Source: JABMRW01 sp964396965 (GTDB taxonomy: Bacteria > Chloroflexota > Dehalococcoidia > Dehalococcoidales > BS750m-G39). Taken from it: DNA of 18,588 nt. Of the stretch, positions 6,619 to 13,859 are shown piece by piece. Both the position numbers and the translations under genes were made by a program. The stretch spans positions 1 through 18,588 of the forward strand of contig CAYNGD010000029.1 in NCBI GenBank assembly GCA_964396965.1, given 5' to 3'. The notes below the pieces were generated by a model that saw only the letters and a program-made list of their open reading frames with translations, had not been told where the DNA came from and searched no databases. Position 1 is the stretch's first letter; each line of letters starts with the position of its first letter.

Positions 6619-7650
6619 TCAGATAATCAGCATCGCATCGCCGAAGCTGTAGAAGCGATAGCCCTGAGCTATGGCTTCCTCGTAGGCATTAAGGATAAAA
6701 TCCCGGCCGGCAAAGGCGGCCACCATCATCAGCAGCGTCGACCGGGGCAGGTGAAAATTGGTGAGCATGGCATCTGTCATACGGAACCTGTAGCCGGGCA
6801 GGGCCAGCAGGCTCACCCAGCCCTCGAAAGGCTTAATCCTTTCAGGATTACCGCCCTGGGCGGCGGCCTCGACCAGTCTCACCGTTGTCGTGCCGGCGCA
6901 GACGATCCTACGCCCCTCTTTCTTGGCCCGGGAAAGCTCATCGACCACCTCTGGAGTTATTACGCCGTACTCCTTATGTATAGAATGGTTCCGCGGGTCG
7001 GCCTCCCTGACCGGACGAAAGGTATCCAGCCCGATGTGCAGGGTAACGAAGAGCAGCCTGACCCCTTTAGCTTCTATCCGTTCAAGCAGTTGCGGGGTGA
7101 AGTGCAGGCCAGCAGTGGGGGCGGCAGCACTGCCCGGATACCGGGCATAGACCGTCTGGTAGCGCTCGGCATCGGCTAATGGCACGTGGATATAGGGGGG
7201 AAGGGGTATATCACCCAGCTTCAGTAACAACTTTTCGTCGGAAAAGCGTATCACCTTGACTCCCCCCTCCCCGAGGCCGATTATTTCGGCGGTTACTTTA
7301 AGGCTGCCGTCGGCATCGCCGGCCAGTTCCAGCCTAGTGCCGATATTAACCCTTTTGGCTGGCTTTACCAGCGCCTCCCAGAGGGCATTACCCCGCCGGC
7401 GCAGCAAAAGCAGCTCGACCCTGCCGCCGGTCTCTTTTATCCCCTTAATCCGGGCGGGGATAACGCGGCTGTCGTTAAAGACCAGTACGTCCCCGGCATT
7501 AATATAGTCGGCTATCTCGAAAAAGCGGCGGTGCTCTATAGAGCTATTGCGGCGATTCAGCACCATAAGCCGGGAGTGGTCTCTGGGCTCAACCGGGGTC
7601 TGGGCGATAAGCTCCGGGGGTAGGTTGTAGTCAAAGTCACTGGTCTTCAT
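6619..7650 (-). CDS. queA: S-adenosylmethionine:tRNA ribosyltransferase-isomerase QueA
   Basis: QueA moves and isomerises the ribosyl group of S-adenosylmethionine onto 7-aminomethyl-7-deazaguanine in tRNA, giving epoxyqueuosine. The 343-residue protein is full length and carries the family blocks: DFDYNLPPELIAQTPVEPRDHSRLMVLNR near the N-terminus, FNDSRVIPARI, TAGLHFTPQLLERIEAKG, FVTLHIGLDTFRPVREAD with the following HSIHKEYGVI, and TNFHLPRSTLLMMVAAFAG near the C-terminus. The ATG at 7650 is chosen over an in-frame TTG at 7662 because a TATACT -10 box lies at 7664-7669, leaving no room for translation to start earlier. No tgt or other queuosine gene is adjacent. It is divergent from the flavin/iron-sulfur operon. 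Confidence 0.96.
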   Translation of the reverse strand: MKTSDFDYNLPPELIAQTPVEPRDHSRLMVLNRRNSSIEHRRFFEIADYINAGDVLVFNDSRVIPARIKGIKETGGRVELLLLRRRGNALWEALVKPAKRVNIGTRLELAGDADGSLKVTAEIIGLGEGGVKVIRFSDEKLLLKLGDIPLPPYIHVPLADAERYQTVYARYPGSAAAPTAGLHFTPQLLERIEAKGVRLLFVTLHIGLDTFRPVREADPRNHSIHKEYGVITPEVVDELSRAKKEGRRIVCAGTTTVRLVEAAAQGGNPERIKPFEGWVSLLALPGYRFRMTDAMLTNFHLPRSTLLMMVAAFAGRDFILNAYEEAIAQGYRFYSFGDAMLII

Positions 7651-7663
7651 AGACTTAAACAAT

Positions 7664-7693
7664 AGTATAGCAATGCCCCCGCTGGTAAATCAA
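7664..7693 (-). promoter_or_regulatory. Promoter of queA with a very short leader
   Basis: On the minus strand TTGATT (7688-7693), an 18-base spacer and TATACT (7664-7669) form a good sigma70-type site. Only 13 bases lie between the -10 and the ATG, so the transcript leader would be about six bases and cannot hold a normal Shine-Dalgarno site or riboswitch. Confidence 0.55.
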
Positions 7694-7703
7694 TCTAACC
7701 AAC

Positions 7704-7731
7704 TTGATGCTGTTCACGCTCATATGATAAA
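7704..7731 (+). promoter_or_regulatory. Possible weak promoter of the MvhD/Flx-like operon
   Basis: TTGATG (7704-7709) and GATAAA (7726-7731) are 16 bases apart; each matches four of six consensus positions. The ATG at 7746 lacks a Shine-Dalgarno, so a short-leader transcript is plausible. The call is weak and is listed because a promoter is needed in this 95-base divergent gap. Confidence 0.3.
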
Positions 7732-7745
7732 ATTACAACGCTGAA

Positions 7746-8204
7746 ATGACACAGCAACCGGAATGGGAACCCAAACTGCTCGGTTTTCTCTGCAGGTGGT
7801 GCAGCTATGCCGGTGCCGACCTGGCCGGAACCAGCCGCAAGAAATACCCGGCCAACATCAGGATAATTAAAGTCCCCTGCTCGGGCCGGGTCGATTCCCT
7901 GTTCATCATCAAGGCGCTGCGGCTGGGTTTCGACGGGGTACTGGTCTCAGGCTGCCACCCCGGCGACTGCCACTACCTGACCGGGAACTACCGCGCTCGC
8001 CGCCGAATCGCCGTCACCAAGCGCTTCCTGGAATACCTGGGTGTCGAGCCGCAGAGGCTCCAGGCGAGCTGGGTCTCGGCCTCGGAGGGAGGGAAGTTCG
8101 CCGAGGTGGTATCCGAGGTTACCGATGGCTTAAAAGAGGTCGGGCCCAACCGGCTCTTTTCCGAAAGTAAGTCAGATGGAACAAAGGCTGAGGCAGGAAG
8201 CTAA
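7746..8204 (+). CDS. mvhD: MvhD / FlpD / FlxD-type [2Fe-2S] electron-transfer subunit
   Basis: This 152-residue protein is the small iron-sulfur adaptor (FlpD family) that hands electrons between an upstream dehydrogenase or hydrogenase module and HdrA. The family cysteines are visible: CRWCSYAGADLAG near residues 16-28, KVPCSGRVDSLF, GCHPGDCHYLTGNY near 74-87, and the later SASEGGKFAEVV. Length is typical. It opens a four-gene operon and overlaps the next gene by 29 bases, implying tight translational coupling. In Flx-Hdr systems the same role is played by FlxD; since no NiFe hydrogenase is nearby and NAD-type flavoproteins are, an FlxD role fits better than a hydrogenase partner. Confidence 0.9.
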   Translation: MTQQPEWEPKLLGFLCRWCSYAGADLAGTSRKKYPANIRIIKVPCSGRVDSLFIIKALRLGFDGVLVSGCHPGDCHYLTGNYRARRRIAVTKRFLEYLGVEPQRLQASWVSASEGGKFAEVVSEVTDGLKEVGPNRLFSESKSDGTKAEAGS

Positions 8205-9126
8205 GGCATTATTAGGGCAGAAAAAGGTTGACTGGATTATCGGCTTTGCCCCGGGCAGCCTTAAATTCACCACCACCCCTCTTATCACCAATGATAAAGA
8301 CGATGCCGAGCGCCTGATAATTAACCCCTTTATCGTCAACAACCTGGCCGATTTCCTGACCGGCATCGAGGGGCGGGTGGGCATCGTGGCCAAGGGCTGC
8401 GACAGCCGTTCCATCGTCAGCCTGATGCAGGACAACAAGCTGGTCAGGGAGAACCTGTTGATTCTGGCTGTCCCCTGCCCCGGGCTTATCGACCTGGCCA
8501 AGGTAGAGCGGCTGCTGGGCAAATATCGGGACGAGCTTGATGGCATCGCCCTTGATGGTGATAAGGTAACGGTAAAGTTTGACGGCCAGAAGAAGGAGTT
8601 TACCACCTCGGAAGTATTGTTCGACCACTGCCTGGCCTGCGAGCTGCCCACACCACAGGAATACGACATCCTCCTCGGCGAGCCCAGAACGCCGGCGCCA
8701 GAATCAGAGGCCAGCGGGCAGAACATAGCCAAACTTAAAGAAACGCCACCGGCGGAAAGGTGGCAGTTCTGGAAGAACGAGCTCAGCCGCTGCATCAGGT
8801 GCTACGCCTGCCGCAACGCCTGCCCCGCCTGCTTCTGCCAGCGCTGCTTCGTCGAGGAGACCGAGCCGCAGTGGCTGATGCCGATACCGCGCTGGCAGGA
8901 CAACCTCAACTTTCAGATAATAAGGAATATCCATGTCGCCGGCCGGTGCACCGACTGCGGCGAGTGCGAGCGCGTCTGCCCGGTGAACATCCCCTTAAGG
9001 AGCCTGACCCGGGAGATGTACGAAATAGTCGGTGAGCTATTTAACTTTAAGTCGGGCATGGACAGGGAGGCCCAGCCGCTGATGGTCCACTACGAGCAGG
9101 AAGAAGCCGAGGACTCGTTCAGATAA
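8176..9126 (+). CDS. Dicluster [4Fe-4S] protein, FlxC-like
   Basis: This 316-residue soluble iron-sulfur protein has an N-terminal half of the kind seen in FrhB/FdhB-like and Flx proteins: VAKGCDSRSIVSLM with Cys75, LAVPCPGLIDL with Cys101, and HCLACELPTPQEYDILLG with Cys152 and Cys155. The C-terminal half has two ferredoxin-type binding sites: C206-x2-C209-x2-C212-x3-C216 followed by Cys219, 221 and 224, and C258-x2-C261-x2-C264-x3-CP at 268. It should relay electrons inside the complex formed with its neighbours. One base separates its stop from the next ATG. Assignment to FlxC rests on cluster pattern and context, not on a database match. Confidence 0.72.
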   Translation: MEQRLRQEAKALLGQKKVDWIIGFAPGSLKFTTTPLITNDKDDAERLIINPFIVNNLADFLTGIEGRVGIVAKGCDSRSIVSLMQDNKLVRENLLILAVPCPGLIDLAKVERLLGKYRDELDGIALDGDKVTVKFDGQKKEFTTSEVLFDHCLACELPTPQEYDILLGEPRTPAPESEASGQNIAKLKETPPAERWQFWKNELSRCIRCYACRNACPACFCQRCFVEETEPQWLMPIPRWQDNLNFQIIRNIHVAGRCTDCGECERVCPVNIPLRSLTREMYEIVGELFNFKSGMDREAQPLMVHYEQEEAEDSFR

Positions 9127-9127
9127 G

Positions 9128-10156
9128 ATGACTGATAAAAAGATAGGCAAAAAAGATATAGCCAAACTTCTCGAAGAGTGGCGAGATCAGTTTACTTTCT
9201 TTACCCCGTCAAGAGAGAGTGGCGTGGCCGCTTTTGCCGAGTGGGACGGTAAGGATTTAGGCTTTCTGGACTGGTACCGCAACACGGTTGTCCCCCCCAA
9301 GGCCAGCCTCCTCCCCCCGGTGGAGGCGATGTTCCGCTTCGAGAAGGGTAAAGAGGGCTACAGCATCGAGCCGCTGCCGAAGGAGGAAAACAAGCGGCTG
9401 CTCTTCGGCGTGCGCCCCTGCGACGCCAGGGCGATAAGCATAGTCGATATGACCTTTAAGGACGCCTATGAAGACCCGTACTACCTCTCAAAAAGGCAAA
9501 ACACGGTGCTGGTGGGGTTAGGCTGCACCAACCCCTGCGAGAGCTGCTTCTGCACCTCGATGGGCACCAGTCCGGCCGAGTCCGCCGATGTTGACCTGAT
9601 GTTCATCGATATCGGCGACGATTTTCTTATCGAAGAGGTCACCGAAAGGGGCAAAGAGCTGAGCAAAGACCTTAAAGAAGCGACTAAAGAGGATGGTGAT
9701 AAAGCCGAACAATCTAAAAAGGCGGCCTACGACAAAGTTACCCGAAAACTGGATACCGAGGGTATTAAAGATAAACTCTCGGCCAGCTTTGACGACCAGG
9801 ATTTCTGGGAAAAGGTGGCGGCCAAGTGTATCAGCTGCGGCATCTGTACCCTGCTCTGCCCCACCTGCTTCTGCTTCGACATCAACGATGAGATGGTCAG
9901 GCAGGAGGGGACACGGTTCCGCAGCTGGGACAGCTGCGGCTTCCCCACCTATACCAAGATGCCCATGGAGAACCCCCGGCAGGAGAAGTGGCGGCGGGTG
10001 AGGCAGAAAGTCTGCCACAAGTATGGGTTCTACCCGATGACCTTTAACGTCATCGCCTGCACCGGCTGCGGGCGCTGCGTCCGCCTCTGCCCGGTGAACT
10101 GGGATATCACCCAGGTTATTGAGAGCGTGCCGAATAAGACCGAGGCCGTAAAATGA
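9128..10156 (+). CDS. Sulfhydrogenase-beta / AsrA-like iron-sulfur subunit (FlxB-like)
   Basis: This 342-residue protein resembles the beta subunit of sulfhydrogenase and anaerobic sulfite reductase subunit A. It has the GVRPCDARA block (Cys98), GCTNPCESCFC with Cys133, 137, 140 and 142, a charged lysine-rich linker (about 168-215), CISCGICTLLCPTCFCF with ferredoxin cysteines 234, 237, 240 and 244, a further Cys at 270 and 296, and CTGCGRCVRLCPV at 311-321. It should carry several [4Fe-4S] clusters between the flavin subunit and the MvhD/HdrA side. Its last codons overlap the next gene by four bases (ATGA), so the two are translated together and probably bind each other. Confidence 0.8.
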   Translation: MTDKKIGKKDIAKLLEEWRDQFTFFTPSRESGVAAFAEWDGKDLGFLDWYRNTVVPPKASLLPPVEAMFRFEKGKEGYSIEPLPKEENKRLLFGVRPCDARAISIVDMTFKDAYEDPYYLSKRQNTVLVGLGCTNPCESCFCTSMGTSPAESADVDLMFIDIGDDFLIEEVTERGKELSKDLKEATKEDGDKAEQSKKAAYDKVTRKLDTEGIKDKLSASFDDQDFWEKVAAKCISCGICTLLCPTCFCFDINDEMVRQEGTRFRSWDSCGFPTYTKMPMENPRQEKWRRVRQKVCHKYGFYPMTFNVIACTGCGRCVRLCPVNWDITQVIESVPNKTEAVK

Positions 10157-11013
10157 CCGTTGCTGATACCAGGTTCTTCGCCCAGGGTAATGTCTATCTG
10201 CCCCACATCGCCGTCATCGAGAAGATAGTCGAGGAGACGCCTGGCGTCAAGACATTCCACTTTAACCTCAAGGATGAGAAGCTGCGAAAAGAGTTTACCT
10301 TTGCATCCGGGCAGTTCGCCCAGTACTCCGTCCTTGGTGTCGGCGAGGCCCCCTTCTGCATCTCATCAAGCCCCACCCGCCCCGACCACCTTGAGTTCGC
10401 CGTCCAGAAGGTTGGCAGGGTCACCAACGCCCTGCACCGGCTCGGCGTCGGCGCCGAGATAGGCTTTAGAGGCCCCTACGGCAACAGCTTTCCTCTGGAC
10501 TATTTAAAGGGCAAGAACCTGGTCTTCGTCGGCGGGGGCATCGGCCTGGCCCCGTTGAGGTCGCTTATCTGGAACGTCCTCGACAACCGGGACAACTATA
10601 ATAAGGTAGATATCGTCTACGGCGCCCGCACCCCGGCTGATTTGTGTTTCAAGTACGACCTGGAGGCCTGGGGTAAGGATGAGGCGGTTAACATGGTCAC
10701 CACCGTTGACCGCGAAGCCGAGGGCTGGAAGGGTAAAGTGGGCGTCGTGCCTAAGATATTAGAGGAGGTTGCCCCCTCGGCCAGAGAATCAGTGGCCATC
10801 GTCTGCGGGCCGCCAATTATGATAAGGTTCACCTTCCCGGTGCTGGAGAAGCTGGGCTTCGCTCCGGAGCAGATGATTACCACGCTGGAGAAGCGGATGA
10901 AGTGCGGCATCGGCAAGTGCGGAAGGTGCAACATCGGCAATATCTATGTCTGCCGAGACGGACCGGTCTTCAGCTACGCCCAGATTAAGGGCTTTGTCTC
11001 CAGCGAATACTAG
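10153..11013 (+). CDS. FAD/NAD(P)H-binding oxidoreductase, sulfhydrogenase-gamma / AsrB / FlxA-like
   Basis: This 286-residue ferredoxin-reductase-type flavoprotein belongs to the PyrK / AsrB / HydG class. It shows an FAD-binding barrel with APFCISSSPTRPDHL near residues 66-80 and RVTNALHRLGVG near 89-100, an NAD(P)-binding fold with FVGGGIGLAPLRSL at 125-138 and VCGPPIMIRF at 217-226, and a C-terminal [2Fe-2S] site KCGIGKCGRC with Cys251, 256, 259 and 267. It is the likely entry point for NAD(P)H electrons. Gene order is D-C-B-A, the reverse of the flxABCD order described for Desulfovibrio. The stop shares a CTAG with the stop of hdrA on the opposite strand. Confidence 0.85.
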   Translation: MTVADTRFFAQGNVYLPHIAVIEKIVEETPGVKTFHFNLKDEKLRKEFTFASGQFAQYSVLGVGEAPFCISSSPTRPDHLEFAVQKVGRVTNALHRLGVGAEIGFRGPYGNSFPLDYLKGKNLVFVGGGIGLAPLRSLIWNVLDNRDNYNKVDIVYGARTPADLCFKYDLEAWGKDEAVNMVTTVDREAEGWKGKVGVVPKILEEVAPSARESVAIVCGPPIMIRFTFPVLEKLGFAPEQMITTLEKRMKCGIGKCGRCNIGNIYVCRDGPVFSYAQIKGFVSSEY

Positions 11014-12968
11014 GCCAGTGCCCCCTCCATCTCGGCGACAATCTGCTCGTTGGTGTAGTGCTGCAGACTTATGGCATGGCTGAAGCAGGCGGCGTTACAG
11101 GCGCCGCAGGCCTTGCACAGCGCCTGGTTAACCCGGCAGACCTTCTTCTCCTCATCAAAGCTGATGGTGCTGTAGGGGCAGACCTCCAGACAGGCCCGGC
11201 AGCCGGAGCATATCCTCTCGTCAATGACCGCCGTGGCCGCTTCAATCTCCACCCTCCCCCGACTGATCATGGCCAGCGCCTCCGCCGCCGCCGCCGAGGC
11301 CTGGGCTACGGTATCGGGGATGTCTTTGGGCCCCTGACAGCAGCCGGCCAGGAAGATGCCGTCGGTCATGGTCGAGACCGGCTCCAGCTTGGGATGTTTT
11401 TCTAAGAAGAAGCCGTCGGCGCTGCGGCTGATGTTGAACAGGCGGGCAACCGCCTCGACGTCCGGCTGCGGCTCCAGAGCGCAGCTCAGGATAACCATGT
11501 CCACCGGCAGCCGCCGCTGCCGGCTCACCAGGGTGTCCTCGAACTGGACGATGAGCTTACCCTCCTCTTCAGGCGTCTCGGCGACATTGGTTATCTCGGC
11601 GGGGCGTCCCCGAATAAATACCGTACCCTCGTTGAGGATTCGGTTGTAGAACTCCTCGTAGCCCTTACCGAAGCTCCTTATATCAATATAGAACTCATAG
11701 ACGGTGGCGCTGGTGTGCTCCTTTATCAGGTGGGCGAACTTCATCGAGTGCATGCAGCAGACGCGTGAGCAATACTCGTGGTATTTCTCGTCGCGGCTGC
11801 CCACGCAGTGGATGATGGCGATGCTCTCCGGCTCCTTCCCGTTCTTGAGCACGATGTTGCCCTCAGTCGGGCCAGCGGAGTTGACCAGCCGCTCGAACTC
11901 AAGACTGGTGATGACGTTGTCCAGCCTCTTGTAGCCATAGGCATATATGGGGGTGGGGTCAAACAGGTTAAAGCCGGTGGCCACGATTATGGCGCCGACC
12001 TCCACCTCGACAATCTTATCCTCCTGCTCGAAGTCTATCGCCTTGGCCTCACAGAACTTCTCGCAGGCGCGGCACTTACCGCTCTGGAAGTAGGTGCAGT
12101 GTTCCCTATCAATGACCGGTTTGTTGGGCACCGCCTGGGGGAAGGGGGTATAGATAGCCTTCCGCTTGCCCAGGCCGACCTCGAACTCGCTGTCAACCTT
12201 CCAGGGGCACTTGGTCTGGCAGAGGCCGCAGCCGGTGCAGAGCTCCTCGTTAACGTAGCGCGCCTTCTTTCTTATTTTGACCTTGAAGTTGCCGATGTAG
12301 CCGGAGACCTCCTCCACCTGGCTGTAGGTCATCAGCTCGATAAAGGGGTGGGAGCCTACCTGGGTCATCTTGGGGGTAAGGATGCAGGCGGAGCAGTCCA
12401 GGGTGGGGAAGGTCTTGTCCAGCTGGGCCATATGCCCGCCGATGCTGGGGTCTTTCTCCACCAGATAGACCTTATGTTCAGAATCGGCGACCTTAAGTGC
12501 CGCCTGGATGCCGGCGATGCCGCCCCCCACCACCAGTGTATTGGGATTGACCGGAACCTCCCTGGTCTCCAGCGGCTGGTGGTAGTAGACACGGCTCACC
12601 GCAGCGCTGACCAGTGCTTTGGCCTTCTCGGTGGCCTCCTCTTTGTCCTCGGTCACCCAGGAGACCTGCTCGCGGATATTGGCCATCTCGAAGAGGTAGG
12701 GGTTAACCCCCGCGTCTTGACAGGCGCGGCGGAAGGTGGGCTCGTGCATGGTCGGCGAGCAGGAGGCAACTACTACCCGGTTAAGCCCCAGCTCTTTGAT
12801 GTCTTTCTTTATAAGCTCCTGCCCCGGCTCGGAGCACATGAACTTGTAGTCGCGGGCGACGACCACCCCCCCCAGCCCCTGGGCGAAGCGGGCGACCTCC
12901 GCCGTATCAACCGTACCGGCGATGTTGCTGCCGCAGTGGCAGATATAGACACCAATCCTGGGTTCCAA
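11010..12968 (-). CDS. hdrA: Heterodisulfide reductase subunit A (HdrA), FAD and multi-[4Fe-4S] protein
   Basis: HdrA is the flavin-bifurcating core of heterodisulfide-reductase-type complexes. The 652-residue product has an N-terminal YICHCGSNIAG with Cys10 and 12, the FAD motif VVGGGIAGIQAALK (GGGIAG at 148-153), DCSACILTPKM, a cluster site CTGCGLCQTKCPWK at 244-254, a second set with Cys291, 299, 302 and 306, HCVGSRD and YCSRVCCMHSMKFA typical of the family, and a C-terminal two-cluster ferredoxin domain (about 587-632). The TTG start at 12966-12968 is chosen because GGAGGT lies five bases upstream and the product then begins at the conserved PRIGVYICHCG; an in-frame TTG at 13019 would add 17 residues without a ribosome site. 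It faces the Flx-like operon tail-to-tail. HdrB and HdrC are absent from the window. Confidence 0.95.
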   Translation of the reverse strand: MEPRIGVYICHCGSNIAGTVDTAEVARFAQGLGGVVVARDYKFMCSEPGQELIKKDIKELGLNRVVVASCSPTMHEPTFRRACQDAGVNPYLFEMANIREQVSWVTEDKEEATEKAKALVSAAVSRVYYHQPLETREVPVNPNTLVVGGGIAGIQAALKVADSEHKVYLVEKDPSIGGHMAQLDKTFPTLDCSACILTPKMTQVGSHPFIELMTYSQVEEVSGYIGNFKVKIRKKARYVNEELCTGCGLCQTKCPWKVDSEFEVGLGKRKAIYTPFPQAVPNKPVIDREHCTYFQSGKCRACEKFCEAKAIDFEQEDKIVEVEVGAIIVATGFNLFDPTPIYAYGYKRLDNVITSLEFERLVNSAGPTEGNIVLKNGKEPESIAIIHCVGSRDEKYHEYCSRVCCMHSMKFAHLIKEHTSATVYEFYIDIRSFGKGYEEFYNRILNEGTVFIRGRPAEITNVAETPEEEGKLIVQFEDTLVSRQRRLPVDMVILSCALEPQPDVEAVARLFNISRSADGFFLEKHPKLEPVSTMTDGIFLAGCCQGPKDIPDTVAQASAAAAEALAMISRGRVEIEAATAVIDERICSGCRACLEVCPYSTISFDEEKKVCRVNQALCKACGACNAACFSHAISLQHYTNEQIVAEMEGALA

Positions 12969-12993
12969 TTTTAACCTCCGTTCTACTAGTAAA

Positions 12994-13023
12994 ATACTAT
13001 CATAAATGAGCCTGCCCAAACAA
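12994..13023 (-). promoter_or_regulatory. Possible promoter of hdrA
   Basis: On the minus strand TTGTTT (13018-13023) and TAGTAT (12994-12999) are 18 bases apart, ending 25 bases before the TTG start. Hexamer matches are moderate. Confidence 0.35.
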
Positions 13024-13029
13024 ATTTGT
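13020..13029. promoter_or_regulatory. Perfect 10-base palindrome between divergent hdrA and surE
   Basis: ACAAATTTGT at 13020-13029 is a perfect palindrome sitting between the divergent genes and overlapping both proposed -35 boxes. A regulator bound here could act on both genes, but the site is short and could be chance. Confidence 0.3.
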
Positions 13030-13055
13030 CGTTATAACCCCCACCGTGATAAACT
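13026..13055 (+). promoter_or_regulatory. Possible promoter of surE
   Basis: TTGTCG (13026-13031) and TAAACT (13050-13055) are 18 bases apart; each matches four of six consensus positions. The leader would begin near 13062, inside the hairpin described next. Confidence 0.3.
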
Positions 13056-13056
13056 T

Positions 13057-13078
13057 TAGGGTTGGAGAGGAAACCCTA
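13057..13078 (+). promoter_or_regulatory. Hairpin presenting the surE Shine-Dalgarno in its loop
   Basis: TAGGGTT (13057-13063) and AACCCTA (13072-13078) form a 7-bp perfect inverted repeat. The 8-base loop GGAGAGGA (13064-13071) is the only Shine-Dalgarno-like sequence before the ATG at 13080, just one base beyond the stem. Confidence 0.45.
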
Positions 13079-13079
13079 T

Positions 13080-13859
13080 ATGAAAATACTGGTCACCAAC
13101 GACGACGGCATATTCGCCGAGGGGCTGATAGCCCTGGTCAGAGAGCTGAAGAAGATAGCCGATGTGGTGGTGGTCGCCCCGGACAGAGAGCTGAGCGCTA
13201 TGGGCACCACCGTCAGCCTGCACCAGCCGGTGAGGGCCAGGCCAGCAACGCCGGTGGCGGATGGTGTGGAAAGCTATGCCGTTGAGGGCACCCCCGCCGA
13301 CTGCGTTATCCTGGCCCTGGGCAAGCTGGTCAATGATAAGATTGACCTGGTCATCTCCGGCATCAACCGTGGGGCCAACCTGGGCGATGATGTGTTGATT
13401 TCTGGGACAGTGGGGGCAGCCCTTCAGGCCAGCCTGCACGGGTTGCCGGCGCTGGCGGTATCAGCGGGGTGGGGGGACAATTTCTACTTCGATGACGCCG
13501 CTAAATTCGCTGCTTTGCTGGCCAGAAAGGTTGAGTCCGGCACCATACCGCCCGATATCTGCCTTAACGTGAACCTGCCCAACCTGCCCCGCGAAAAGAT
13601 TACCGGGGTGATGATTACCTGTCCCGCCCGTTACAGCCACACCGATGTCATTGAGGAGAGGTACAACAACGGGCGCTCCTACTACTGGTTCGTCCGCAAG
13701 CGGGTGAACAAGGCGGTGGACGATAACACCGACACCTGGGCAATCGAGAGGGGCAATATCTCCATATCTCCCCTGCTCACCAGCCACGCCAACAAGCCGC
13801 TGTCAGAATTGCCCGATGGCCTCAGCGACGAGCTATTCAGAGAGTTTAAGCAACTCTAG
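13080..13859 (+). CDS. surE: 5'-nucleotidase SurE
   Basis: SurE is a divalent-metal-dependent phosphatase that removes phosphate from nucleoside 5'- and 3'-monophosphates and short polyphosphate in the cytoplasm. The 259-residue protein starts MKILVTNDDG with metal ligands Asp8 and Asp9, continues with APDRELSAMG (Ser39), and holds SGINRGANLGDDV (Asn96) followed by the SGTVGAALQA motif. Length is normal. The ATG at 13080 is chosen because it gives the canonical N-terminus; an upstream in-frame TTG would add only six residues. Its stop shares CTAG with the mutL stop on the other strand. It is monocistronic as far as visible. Confidence 0.96.
   Translation: MKILVTNDDGIFAEGLIALVRELKKIADVVVVAPDRELSAMGTTVSLHQPVRARPATPVADGVESYAVEGTPADCVILALGKLVNDKIDLVISGINRGANLGDDVLISGTVGAALQASLHGLPALAVSAGWGDNFYFDDAAKFAALLARKVESGTIPPDICLNVNLPNLPREKITGVMITCPARYSHTDVIEERYNNGRSYYWFVRKRVNKAVDDNTDTWAIERGNISISPLLTSHANKPLSELPDGLSDELFREFKQL

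Noticed and set aside
6452..6652. Small plus-strand frame of 66 codons after the lipoprotein gene
   Set aside because: Begins inside the hairpin, overlaps the queA 3' end and shows no domain or ribosome site.
7651..7745. preQ1 riboswitch in front of queA
   Set aside because: The queA promoter leaves a leader of only about six bases, and no preQ1-type pseudoknot sequence is visible in the 95-base gap.
11778..12974. Long plus-strand open frame (398 codons) opposite hdrA
   Set aside because: It is the antisense shadow of a clear hdrA gene in GC-rich sequence; the product has no recognisable domain, and no ribosome site was found.
12966..13019. HdrA start at the upstream TTG (13019)
   Set aside because: No ribosome site there, and the added 17 residues precede the normal N-terminus; the TTG at 12968 has GGAGGT five bases upstream.
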